From Gnetum montanum (taxonomy: Eukaryota > Streptophyta > Gnetopsida > Gnetales > Gnetaceae): 64,000 nucleotides of DNA. The translations under genes were made by a program, and so were the position numbers. The stretch is from the NCBI GenBank assembly GCA_015680685.1, contig MNCI01018161.1, forward strand, positions 114,342 to 178,341, read 5' to 3'. This document shows, in pieces, positions 1-8,774 of the stretch. Position 1 is the first letter of the stretch. Each line of letters begins with the position of its first letter. The notes beneath the pieces are model-generated. The model ran no database searches. It worked only from the letters and a program-made list of their open reading frames with translations, and was not told where the DNA came from.

Positions 1-866
1 AACTTACCAAGTAATAGTATTACAAGTTGGGATGACATGAAGAATCTTTTCTTAGCCCAGTTTGGTAATCAATTAGATCAACAACAACTATACTGTGGGC
101 TAGTCTAAGCTAAACAAGAAGTTAAAGAGTCAATTAGAGATTTTAACATCAAGTTTCAACGAATTTGTGGACTCTTTCAAAGGCAATATAGACCATCAGA
201 AGAAATTCTTAAAGAAAGTTATCTCAAGGCTTTCAACCGCAACATTTCAATTTGGTTAAGGAGAACTCCAAACTTAACTACACTAGTGAAGCTATACAGT
301 TAGAAAAATAGTTGAACTTGAATCTTGAAGAAAATATCGGAATTCAAAAAAGAGAAGAAAGAGTTATGATTCCTATGCAAGATTTTGCTCAATTTAAAGC
401 TTTACCAGGTCCATCTCATGTTAAGAAAGAGCAAAAACATGAAAGAGTAGAATCTGGAAAAGGACAATTAATGAGAGATATGTCTAACAAAATAGTGAAG
501 CTTGAAAAAGCCTTGACAAGAGTTAATATCAAGGAAGAAAGGAAAAATAGAAAGCATAAACATCAAGATACTAAGTTAGCAGAAGATGAGTACAAAAGTG
601 ACCTTATTATGTCCAAATTTCTTGATATTGAATTTGATAATGAGTTATCTAGTGTTCATTATGCAAGTAAATCTTCTAGTAATGGATCTAGTGATACTTC
701 TTCTCTATCAAGTTCTGAAGAAGATATGTCTTCAGATGAAGAATGCAATAACAATGAGGAAAATGGATATAATCTTCGATCTAAGGAAAGACTAACTACT
801 TCTAGACCCCCAAATGTTATTACCGATCCATCTACTAAGAGAAAAGCTTTTGAGCCAAATAGAAGA
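1..866 (+). pseudogene. B0: family-B gag fragment (retrotransposon)
   Basis: This is the capsid and C-terminal part of a Ty3/gypsy gag. It is collinear with the gag of B1 at 26600-27400 on the other strand. The first third reads in frame 1 (WDDMKNLFLAQFGNQ, then FNIKFQRI), which is the usual Retrotrans_gag region, with one stop near 108. The rest is the open stretch 312-875, rich in Lys/Glu and then Ser/Asp/Glu (SSDTSSLSSSEED). Compared with B1 a 13-base segment is missing near 288, which shifts the frame. Similarity to B1 stops just after FEPNRR, at about 866, where sequence of A1 begins. The left end is cut by the window. There is no zinc knuckle in the part present. Confidence 0.85.
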
Positions 867-879
867 GATCATTAATGAT

Positions 880-1333
880 CTTCTATGCTTGCTCCTCATT
901 TATGCATGCCAGCAATATCATGTCAAAGGAGTATCTACACAAGGCGTTATCTCCCATGAGCACATATTCCTAAGCACACTTGTGGATCGCATCTCTATGG
1001 ATACATGGCAATCCGCTTGGGTGCTCGCCATGTTGTAGGTAGGCTTTGATGTTGGTGTATCACTCCTAGGTATCCATAGCACTTAAAGAGGCTACGTGTA
1101 CCACTTGAGTGATAGGCTCCGTACACTCGGTAATCAAAGCGGGCAAACTTGCAAATAGGTATGGTGGCACATTTAATGCTAGGGTGTCCAAGGCATCTGC
1201 TACAGTTTTTTTTTACGTGGCACATGTTAAATGTCCATTTTTGCAAACTATTTAAGAAAAATTTTCGCTAGGTTGCAATAGGGCTACAGATGTGTAGCTT
1301 TGCAGGCATAGACCTCAATGGTTTGATTCACAA
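880..1333 (-). pseudogene. A1 integrase N-terminal region and RNase H-integrase linker (broken)
   Basis: On the minus strand this continues from the second RNase H. The linker motif HVPRKKTVADALDTLA matches the usual Tat-type HIPREENxxADALAxLA. It is followed by a degraded stretch like W-x-I-x-x-YL-x-x-G-x-x-P and then GDNALCRYSFDM, the region just before the zinc-binding HHCC module of integrase. The open stretch 995-1246 is a frame shadow of this part. Sequence similarity ends near 880, before any DDE catalytic residue, so no integrase function remains. The break coincides with the start of the family-B gag fragment on the other strand. Confidence 0.65.
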
Positions 1334-1702
1334 CTAGTTGTGAATCACCAGGTGTTGAATGCTTAATGCCTGGGCTGCTAAGAGGCCCCTGAGTAGTCCT
1401 TCATACTCTGCTACATTGTTCATACAAAGGAACACAAAAAAATAAGCAAAGGGTTGCATTTCCCTAAAGGGGAATGTAATGAAGACAACTACACTACCTC
1501 CTTGTGTGGTCAAGGCACCGTCGAAATGCAAAGTAGCTTCAAGATGTGATGGAACAACGTTGATAGTGCTAACATGCTCGTCAGGGAATTCGCGATCTAT
1601 GATTACCAGATCATTGATGGATGAGGTCATGAGTTGTGTAGCTATAGCTTGACCTTTCGTTGATGATTGACTCACATAATGCAAATCGAATTCCGTGGTC
1701 AT
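1334..1702 (-). pseudogene. A1 second (archaeal-type) RNase H domain
   Basis: The 122-residue stretch starts with the linker TEFDLHYVSQSSTKGQAIA, which normally joins the gypsy RNase H to the extra RNase H in Tat elements. It continues with LHFDGA (first catalytic Asp), CMNNVAEYEGLLRGL (catalytic Glu in AEYE) and HLVIHN, ending in a stop where GDSQLV is expected; the next bases still read DSQLVVNQ in another frame. It would degrade RNA in RNA-DNA hybrids during reverse transcription. It is dead through a frameshift near its end and stops around it. The domain lies between the gypsy RNase H and integrase, the standard Tat position, in contrast to B1. Confidence 0.75.
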
Positions 1703-2965
1703 GGCTTTCCATAGGGCTATCCTACTGCTCTCATATAGATTGTTTGTGAAAGCTCAGAGTACATTGCTCTTGCAAATGATGTTAACTCTACTACAAAATA
1801 GATAATGCCTCCATTTCTTTAATGCNGGAGTACATTGCTCTTGCAAATGATGTTAACTCTACTACAAAATAGATAATGCCTCCATTTCTTTAATGCAAAG
1901 ATTAGTGCAAGGTAGTTTCTCTTCACCTCATTGTATTTTTTCTCATACGCTATCAGTGCATGACTTAAGTAATATAATGGAATCTCAGAGCCATCATCTC
2001 ATCTCTGACATAACAGTGTTGTGATAGACATGTCTGAGGTGGCAAGGTAGATGAAGAAAGTCTTATCCCTCTATGGTGGGTAAATAGTTAGGAGGTGTAA
2101 AAGCTCTTTCTTCAAATCATCAAAGGCTTGTTAGCATTGTGTTGTCCATTTGAAGTTAACCCCTTTCTTTAGTAGATGTTGCATGGGGTGTAACTTGTCA
2201 GTCAACTTTGCTATAAACCTTCTAATGAAATGTACTCTACCTTGTAACTTGCATAATTCTTTAAGGTTTGTAGGGGGTGCTATATTAATGATGGTCTTAA
2301 CTTTGTTAGGGTCCACTTGTGTTCCAACCTCTGATACTAGAAACCCTAACATGCATCTAGGTCTCACCCCGAAGACACACTTCTTTGGATTAAGGCATAA
2401 ATCATGCATCTGGTAGTGCTTGAGGACTACACATAGATCATTGGTATGATCAGCAGCCTCTTTAGATTTGACCGCTATGTCATCCACGTAGTCGTTCAGC
2501 GTTTCTAGGATGTAGTCGCTAAAGATGTATGTTATGGCTCTCTAGTAGGTTTCTATGACATTTTTTAGACCAAAGGGCATCATAGTGTAATAAAAAGTAC
2601 CCCATGGGATCATGAAAGTTGTTGTTAACTGATGCTATAGGTTGATACAAATTTGGTTGTAGCTGGAGAAACCGTCCATGAAGGATAACAGAGCATGACC
2701 AACCATAGTGTCGATGAGTTGATCAATACTCGGTAGTGGGAACTCATCCTTGATCATGGATTTGTTTAGAACCCATAAGTCTATAAAAATTCATATTCCT
2801 CCCATTTTCTTAGAAACTATAACTATGTTTGACACCCACTTTGAGTAATCAATTGATTAGATGAAACCAACCTGATACAGCTTGGTGATTTCATCCTATA
2901 TAGCCAGTGCAATCTCTGGTTTAACCTTGCAAGCCTTCTACTTAACTGTTTTCATATGTAGATCT
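1703..2965 (-). pseudogene. A1 reverse transcriptase and gypsy RNase H
   Basis: The best-preserved part is 2131-2487: MDDIAVKS is the YVDD-type catalytic box with Tyr-Val lost from the open frame, followed by LNPKKCVFGV and LGFLVSEVG, both typical of gypsy RT, and the connection LQGRVHFIRRFI. Below 2131 comes the gypsy RNase H (DMSITTLLCQ, PLYYLSHAL, KKWRHYL). Above 2487 are the RT palm and finger parts up to about 2965, with several stops. A single N with an exact 69-bp duplication interrupts the RNase H part at 1826, which may add an artificial frame change. The domain order continues from the pol N-terminus at 2966-3352. Confidence 0.8.
1757..1896. other. Probable assembly join: single N inside an exact 69-bp duplication
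   Basis: Bases 1757-1825 are repeated exactly at 1828-1896, separated by N at 1826 and one G. An exact copy of this length next to an N, inside sequence that is otherwise full of old mutations, is what results when two overlapping contig ends are placed side by side without merging. The true sequence probably has one copy. Confidence 0.85.
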
Positions 2966-3352
2966 AAGAAAATGTTGTCTTGTATAAGCCTTGGGTCTAA
3001 ACCTAGCATGTCATTGTAAGACCACATGAATACTTCTATGTTGTCTTGCAGTATCTTGGATACATCTTTGTGTGTTTAAGAATCTAGGAGGGAGCTATGT
3101 TTTAACATTTTTATTTTCCCCCTAGATGTGGTCATAGGCATCTCAATGAGAGGGTCCTCAGTTACATCCCTAGCCTCTAAATCTACTGCTTGGACTAGAT
3201 GTTTAGGCTAGTCTAAGGATGTTTCTAGGGATGCTACAGTGCTATCTACAGATGATTCCCAGTCTATTGACTCTGGGTTCAGTTGTCTTGCAAGCTCACC
3301 ACGTGAACCAGTTAGGGCTAGAGGTGAATAAAGATCATGATGCATTGCCATT
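2966..3352 (-). pseudogene. A1 N-terminal part of the pol ORF
   Basis: The minus strand has ATG at about 3350, followed by MAMHHDLYSPLALTGS and an acidic, poorly conserved stretch up to EDPLIEMPMTTSRGK, with one TAG. It then runs into DVSKILQDNIEVFMWSYNDM and LGLDPRLIQ. The last motif corresponds to FAWSYEDMPGLDP, found just before RT in Tat and Athila elements. Homologous N-termini are seen in A4 (about 46390-46660) and A5 (about 55080-55500). The start codon is my choice because similarity ends there and the hairpin-repeat region follows upstream. Confidence 0.6.
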
Positions 3353-3498
3353 TTTGCTCAACCTACCATAATGAGATAAATGCCAAGTCAAGGGATACCT
3401 ATTTGTAGCAACAAGACATAGTAAACATTTGCAAAGAAATAAAAAAATGTGAAAAAAAATTAAATGATTGGAAACATGATACAATGTTTGCATTTTGC

Positions 3499-3960
3499 CA
3501 GTTTAAGGTCATAGCGGACTGCCTGAATGCAAAAGTGTAAAACTACTAGTTTAAGGTCTTTGCAGACCACTAACAGGATAGATTTGCGAATTAAAAGTAT
3601 TAGTTTAAGGTCTTCAAGGACCGCTAACAAGATCAAAGCTATAGATCAAAATTGCTAGTTTAAGGTCTTTGCAGACCGCTAACAGGCTATTCTAGTGAAA
3701 CTACGAGGTATTAGTTTAAGGTCTTTATGGACCACTAACAAGATTGAATGTATGCATCAGAACTGCTAGTTTAAGGTCTTTACAGACTGCTAATGAGTCA
3801 AAACTATGTGTCAAAATTGCTAGTTTATGGTCTTTGCGGACCACTAACAAGTTGTGCTTGTGAAGGTGAGTTACATTAGTTTAAGGTCTTTGTGGAGCAC
3901 TAACTCGTTGTTCTTGCGAAGGCAAATAGCTAGTTTGAGGTGGATCAAATTTTTTAGTCA
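3499..3960 (+). repeat. Tandem array of hairpin-forming repeats, period about 55 bp (9 units)
   Basis: The core GTTTAAGGTC, or a close variant, recurs at 3501, 3549, 3603, 3658, 3713, 3769, 3823, 3879 and 3933, a spacing of 48 to 56 bases. Each core is followed by its own inverted copy: GGTCTTTGCAGACC, within an outer TTAG...CTAA pair, so every unit can fold into a short hairpin. The array lies between the pol N-terminus (minus strand) and the promoter of the opposite-strand gene (plus strand). Related units occur at 8462-8629, 40606-40724, 47234-47259 and 55912-56316. Confidence 0.9.
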
Positions 3961-4077
3961 GGCCCACTTTCCATGATGCAAAGAGTGCTGCTACGCTATG
4001 GCAAGAGTGCTACGCTATACAAAACATCCCACATTAATCGGGAAGAGAGAATGGCAAGTTCCTTTTCACGATTTTGG

Positions 4078-4090
4078 CTATAAATAGGGG
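4078..4090 (+). promoter_or_regulatory. Likely TATA box of the opposite-strand gene
   Basis: CTATAAATAGGGG on the plus strand lies about 180 bases in front of the first ATG of the gene (4265). Distance and sequence fit a plant RNA polymerase II core promoter. It suggests the gene is transcribed from its own promoter, against gag-pol. The leader contains a probable assembly duplication (4106-4199), so the real distance is about 48 bases shorter. Confidence 0.6.
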
Positions 4091-4105
4091 TTTACCATGG
4101 AAAAG

Positions 4106-4199
4106 TCATCATTTTCACCATAATAGTGTAGAGCCCACATTCAGAGCATAGNCTCATCATTTTCACCATAATAGTGTAGAGCCCACATTCAGAGCATAG
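4106..4199. other. Probable assembly join: single N inside an exact 46-bp duplication
   Basis: Bases 4106-4151 are repeated exactly at 4154-4199, with N at 4152 and one C between. As at 1826, this looks like unmerged contig overlap and not a biological repeat. Confidence 0.85.
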
Positions 4200-4264
4200 A
4201 GTAATTGTGCTAACAAAGAGTAAGGTGATTTAGTGTAGTGGCTAAGGAAGAACTTGCAATCAAG

Positions 4265-5411
4265 ATGATGGCACCCAAGATAGAACACAAACACCTAGTG
4301 CTTGCCAAGGTATACAAGGTGAAGGATATCCTGGGGCATCTATCATAGGCACGTGTTGCAGTATGGGAGGAAACTCCATTGGCTCGGTAAGTTTCTACGC
4401 TACTCTCCTTTTTTATATTTTTCCATTATCATTTTTGCTTTTTTTTTCCGCTTCTATTTTCATTTTGAAATATGTGTTTTCTATTATTACTTTTGTTATT
4501 ATTTTGGCCATTACACTGCTGTTGTTGTCGATCTGGCCATGACAAGTGTTCGAATGTTACGCTAAGATTGCATGTAGTGTTTCCTAGAATGCCATTGCTA
4601 CAGTTTCCTTGTGTGTACTTGGCATGTGAATAGCATAGCGTATGACCCTCAGGAGGGTTTGGCCATGTGCATGATTTGACAGCATAACATGTGTCTATCG
4701 TAGTGTAATGAAAATTGTTTTGTCAGGAAAAAGATTTGTTGGAATGACTGTAGCATATTGAATCCTTCTTTGTTTAAAATTCACATTAAATTTTTTTGTT
4801 GCTACGCTATGCTAGTTATACTATGTTATTGCTTTTATGCTTTTGCTATGCTACATGCAAGGAAAGAATTATGCTATGCTATTTGCTAACTGCCAATCCT
4901 ACTACGCTATAAGCTAACTTCGCTCAATCATGGTGTTAACATTTGCCACTGTGTTATGCAGGGTGATGCTAAGGCCAATTTTAATAATCCTAGAAATCAT
5001 AGGGGTCCTATGCTACCTAAGAGATCCGGTGGCCAACATTCCTCTACCCCATGCACATGTGGGACAATAGGCGGTCTGGTTCAGGGAAGGTGCATAGGAC
5101 TTCCTGCAATTTCACCTCCAGCACTTTAGTGTGATCATTTGGTCACACCTATTAGAGGAGGTAGTAGCCATAATAATAGAAATCCTATTGCCTGGGGCTA
5201 ACTAGGGTATTCTGAGATTCCTGATCGATGGAACAGTTAGAAGTAGGCAGGGACAAGGATCCAGTCAATGCCCAAAAAGCTTGAGGCATCTGGCTTGGAT
5301 CTGGGATATGCTCGAATATAATTACTACCATTAGTACAACACATTATTTATTTCCTACCACATGGGAATGTGCTTTTAGAACCCACCAAGAATCATTTAT
5401 TATGTTGGTGG
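4265..5411 (+). pseudogene. Exons 1-2 of the opposite-strand gene: FCP1/NIF-like HAD domain (degenerate)
   Basis: Exon 1 (4265-4386) encodes about 41 residues with one TAG and ends CTCG|GTAAGT. Exon 2 (4962-5411) continues in phase with IIGVLCYL, IPLPHAHVG, then AVWFRE, DFLQFHLQHFSVIIWS, and after a frame change YNTLF, NPPRIIYY. The order (hydrophobic strand ending GVL, RPG-like site, DFLxFxxxxFxVxIWS, then SNTLLxDDSPYK and NPP) is that of plant FCP1/NIF-type phosphatase domains of the HAD superfamily. The nucleophile motif DxDGT/DLNGV reads LEIIGV here, so catalysis is not expected. A5 shows the same order in 60675-61165. Family assignment is from motif order only. Confidence 0.5.
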
Positions 5412-5493
5412 GTGAGTTCTATAAACATATTTCGCTACGCTATGCAATGCATGCTACGATAGGAAAATGTTAACAGTGTGTCTTTGCTACTAG

Positions 5494-5768
5494 GTTTTTC
5501 ATCAACAAGAATGGGCTTCATGGTGATAAAAATGTGTTGCCCTTGGCACAAATGGCACTATGGGAGTTTTCCTCTGCTGAAAACATGTGCACAAGCATGA
5601 TAGGCCAATGCGGGGGTGAATACAAAACCTACCCAACCTGGTACTCCCAGTTCTATGATAGATGCAAGGAGTTGGATTTGTTGGATAGGGATTGGGAACC
5701 TTTTAAGCCAATCACTGTTGAAGGTGTATTGGTGGATCTTCCACCATTCCCATCACCATTTAAACCTG
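5494..5768 (+). pseudogene. Exon 3 of the opposite-strand gene
   Basis: The exon is bounded by TACTAG| and |GTAAGC. It encodes NKNGLHGDKNVLPLAQMALW, then WYSQFYDRCKELDLLDRDW and a Pro-rich tail. The A5 counterpart (from 61237) has LLHLAQIMLEVFAKSS and HYSNAYQWFVANG at the same spacing. In FCP1/NIF proteins the segment after the NPP loop has a similar L-x-x-Y/A-L-x-x-L-A pattern, so this may be the end of the same domain. The exon is open throughout in A1. Confidence 0.55.
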
Positions 5769-5883
5769 GTAAGCTAAAATATGAGTCATTTTCATGTTCA
5801 AATGTTTGTTTTTCTTTCTTTTTGATTTTTTGCTTTGTCTAAGTTTTTACTTTTTTCATGTGCAAACTGCTACAATGACGAAG

Positions 5884-6924
5884 AAATCCTAGGAGGTGAT
5901 TGTGATCACCTCTAGGCATCACAAGGCCAACATATACTTCAAGTATGGGGAGGTGGATGAGACCCAATGCTAGCTTTGCAATCGGACCTTGGAATCACTC
6001 ACCAACAACCATTAGGACATTGGGCTCATGGATCTGTTCTTGGCCATGAACCCAAGCATCCCTGCTACTGAGATGCTTGCCCTAGTCAACTCCTTTTCTG
6101 AAAAGGCAAACCGCTTTCACACACATGTGCATGGTGTGAAAGTGGTCCTTGAGATCAATAACCAACTATTCGTGAATCTCTTCGGTGTCCCTACTGATGG
6201 TCTCCCCATGGAAGCAAAGACCAAAAGGAGGTAAACCATCAAGGGGACATTGAGGAGTGGCTAGGAGTAGCAAAAGGATGAAAGGGAATCCCCATGGAAG
6301 TGGCTACACTGAAAACAGACAAAAATATTTACCCCATCTTCTGTGTCCATGCTTTCCCCAAGCTGCTTTCCCAAGGCAAGCTCATTGGGATTAAGCAAGC
6401 TTGGGTAATGAGAGAGGTCATGGAAGAGAAAGCCTGTTATAACAGGGCCAAGCATCTATGCAAAGGTCTGTAGGCTGAAATGGTCAAGCTTCATAAGAAG
6501 CCTAAGTCCCATTTCAATGTGCATCATGCCTTTTATGTAGCTTACTTGTAGTGCTTCACAGAATTCTTGGTGGTCCATGAGAATGGAGTCTGGGTTATGC
6601 AAGATCGTAACCAGATTTCCAAACCATGGATCTACCAAGTCTTCCAGACCACCTAAGCCCAGGATCCCCCAGAAGCTATTGGGAAGTCTTTTTCCATGAT
6701 GACTAAGGATTGGGTGGCCCGCAACTTCCGTGGCCAAGATAGCATAGGAGAGGCGCCCCCTGCTACTATAGGTAGCATATCACAGGGGAAACATCTCATC
6801 ATAGAGACAGTGGCCACCAAGTTGCGGTGAAAAAGGTCTTGTCTGGTTGAGGAGCCTTCTCGTATGGATGAAGAAGGGGGGTAGGAACTACGATTTAAGT
6901 TACACAGAATACAACGTCCCATTG
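5884..6924 (+). pseudogene. Exon 4 of the opposite-strand gene: unidentified domain
   Basis: This is the largest exon, about 1.04 kb in A1 and 1.05 kb in A5 (61700-62749), ending ATTG|GTAAAT. The clearest block is MDLFLAMNPSIPATEMLALV, then VHGVKVVLEINNQLFVNLFG, matching A5 DLFMAPSPIIPTPEMMNIIN and FSDLFGISCEG. After a frameshift near 6230 a second block reads VHHAFYVAYL and ISKPWIYQVFQ, matching A5 MHYAFFMAYL and ISKPWVKHVYP. The first block faintly recalls the putative plant transposon protein and plant-mobile-domain families (FGLPxxG-like turn), but I would not assign it. Four or more stops are present. Confidence 0.55.
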
Positions 6925-6964
6925 GTAAATTCTTTTCTCTATGTTTGCTTCCTTGCTTGTTTGG

Positions 6965-7020
6965 TTAATGCCTACTATGCTATGCTATGCTAGGTAGCAT
7001 AGCATAGTGTAGCATCAATT
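6965..7020. repeat. Imperfect palindrome of the GCTATGCTA type inside an intron
   Basis: Runs of GCTATGCTATGCTA are followed by their inverted form TAGCATAGCATAG. The same motif occurs in other introns of this gene copy (4800-4920, 5440) and in the LTRs of A1 and A2, but not in the A5 gene copy. Confidence 0.75.
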
Positions 7021-7068
7021 TTAAGTTAATACACTATAGCATAATGCAAACTTGCTTTGCTACCAAAG

Positions 7069-8209
7069 GAAGAAGGCGACGAAGAGATGTCGACCCCTAA
7101 AACAGGGGTGGCTAATAAAGATGCGGGGGCCCCAGCCATAGAGGGAATGGCCCCAGTCAAGAGAGAAGGAGCTCCCACCATAAAGGAAGGGGCTCCCATT
7201 GACAAGAAAAATACTCCTATTGATATGAAGGATGTTTCTACTGATGAGGAGGACTCTCTTATGGATGAGAAGGATGTTGGAACCTTAAAAAGAAAGGCCC
7301 CAACAAATAAAGAGGAAGCCCTTGTTAACTGGGAAGGGACCTCTACTGACGATCCCTTTGCTAAATGCATTTCAGCATCGGAGGAGTAGATGAACATAGA
7401 GGATGCTGCTATAGTATTAAGCTAGAAAGGAGGGGACATACAACTAGATGCTGGTGAGTTTGACTATATATTCGATAGTATATCAATGGGAAACCCCCTG
7501 CTATCACCCTTGATGATTTGTTTGGTAGGAGCCTTTACACTGTCATTTGCGTTACTTACCTATGTTATTGTAGTCCATCTTGGTCATGACTAATGCATTT
7601 GGTTATATGGCAGACACCACTATTAACACTGCAAGACCTTCCTTGATCCGGCTGGAACCATGGGTCGAGACCCCTGACAAATTTACATTCATGCAAGGGG
7701 TTGTTGACAACATGATCGACCATCTCAAGCAGGTTGATCTAGAAGTGGGTAAGTGAAGTGGCTATCCTAGGCTCTTCGAGTTGCTACGCTAGACCTTTTG
7801 GACTACTGAATTTTGCTACGATGCTGTGACTAATGTGTTTTTATGTGTGGTCAATAGATTCTCACCTCAAGTGGGACCCAAACAAGCATTTGAGATCAAT
7901 GCCATGCCTACGTTCCCACCTGAGGTGACCAAGGTGCCTTGTCACATATACGAAAAGGCTAGCGAATGTGCATTGCACTTGGCATGCTTCTTGTGTGAGT
8001 ATAGGCACGTGAATGAAGACCTATGGAAACGGGTCCAAAGGCTTGAGAAAGGGAAGGCCAATTTGACCACTAAGGTGGGAGACCTCCATTCTAGGAATGA
8101 GTTCCTCCTAGCCCATGATACTAATGATGGTAGTTGGCACACAGCCATCATAGATTATGCAAGATATTGGATAGCTGTTTGGCACAACAACAAGGCCACC
8201 ATGAGATAA
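7069..8209 (+). pseudogene. Exons 5-7 of the opposite-strand gene: charged repeats, then coiled coil
   Basis: Exon 5 (about 7069-7524) encodes an acidic/basic low-complexity stretch with repeated EGAP/KEGAPIDKK-like units and ends in DAGEFDYIFDSIS, matching A5 VEFNTIFD. Exon 6 (7614-7748) encodes EPWVETPDKFTFMQGV and MIDHLKQVDLEVG, matching A5 KPWVNTPDK and MIDLL. Exon 7 (7858-8209) encodes LWKRVQRLEKGKANLTTKVG, a heptad-like coiled coil, matching A5 LWERVVALEKK, and ends in TAA at 8207. Acceptors GGCAG| and AATAG| and donors |GTAGGA and |GTAAGT delimit them. Confidence 0.55.
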
Positions 8210-8461
8210 TTGAGTAGTGGATGTAGATGGACTTGTTGGCTCAGAAGAAGTAGGACCCTTAGAGGGAAGAAATGGTAATGCAGAACAAGATGATGTAGAG
8301 GGAGATGATGCAGGGGAGGATGATGTATAACAACAAGGACTTTCAATTTTTGTATTTTTGCAAAACTGTGGCAAACATTTTCTAAGTGAAACCTTGAATG
8401 AAAAATGGATTATGACATGATTGGTTTGTGATTGATTTTTTTTTACATTTTTAATGTGTCT

Positions 8462-8629
8462 TAGTTTTAGGCCATTTCGGGCCGCTTGTAGTTTTAGGCC
8501 ATTTTGGGCCATGGGGTAATGTAAATGAAAGAAAGATTTTTTCTAGTTTTAGGCCTTAGTGGGCCATATGTAGTTTTAGGCCATTTTAGGCCATCGTGAC
8601 TATATAGTTTTAGGTCGTTTCAAGCCATG
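8462..8629 (+). repeat. Hairpin-forming repeat array downstream of the opposite-strand gene (5 units)
   Basis: Five units of TAGTTTTAGGCCATTTTGGG type start at 8462, 8489, 8544, 8571 and 8606. Each pairs GGCC with a second GGCC (or GGTC with AAGCC in the last). They lie about 250 bases after the stop of the gene and just beyond the protease of A1, in the same orientation as the array at 3499-3960. They could act in 3'-end formation for the two convergent transcripts, but nothing in the sequence proves that. Confidence 0.85.
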
Positions 8630-8774
8630 GTGTGATGATGTAAAAAGAAAGAGGATGTATAAATGGTTTAAAGGATTTAATTAGGCAACCTAGCATAAAT
8701 GGATTTATGTGAAGCGAATAAGTGATAAATGTACAATGGATGTTAACTGGGTAAGAAGAAATGGGGCTGGTACA

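Larger units (their letters stand above)
4265..8209 (+). pseudogene. A1 opposite-strand seven-exon gene between protease and RT
   Basis: Exons inferred from coding similarity to the second copy (58886-63891) and from splice sites: 4265-4386, 4962-5411, 5494-5768, about 5884-6924, about 7069-7524, 7614-7748 and 7858-8209. Donors are GTAAGT, GTGAGT, GTAAGC, GTAAAT, GTAGGA and GTAAGT. Exon 1 ends in phase 2 in both copies. The first two exons, and probably the third, resemble an FCP1/NIF HAD domain; exon 4 holds an unidentified domain; exon 5 is charged and repetitive; exon 7 is a predicted coiled coil. It has its own TATA box. Several stops and at least one frameshift show this copy is decayed. 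I know no named family for the full protein. It lies on the strand opposite to gag and pol, within the element. Confidence 0.65.

Noticed and set aside
995-1246. Cys/His-containing open stretch on the minus strand, possibly a zinc-finger protein
   Set aside because: It is a frame shadow of the RNase H-integrase linker, which reads as HVPRKKTVADALDTLA in the neighbouring frame.
3499-3960. CRISPR-like array
   Set aside because: Repeat cores are imperfect and so are the intervening parts, the context is a plant retrotransposon, and there are no cas genes.
4353-4565. Phe/Tyr-rich open stretch with apparent membrane segment
   Set aside because: It starts in exon 1 and reads through the GTAAGT donor into a T-rich intron.
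8155-8512. Ser/Pro-rich open stretches on the minus strand
   Set aside because: They lie opposite exon 7 of the plus-strand gene and its downstream repeats. Their composition comes from GATGATGTAGAGG-type sequence and no family motif is seen.
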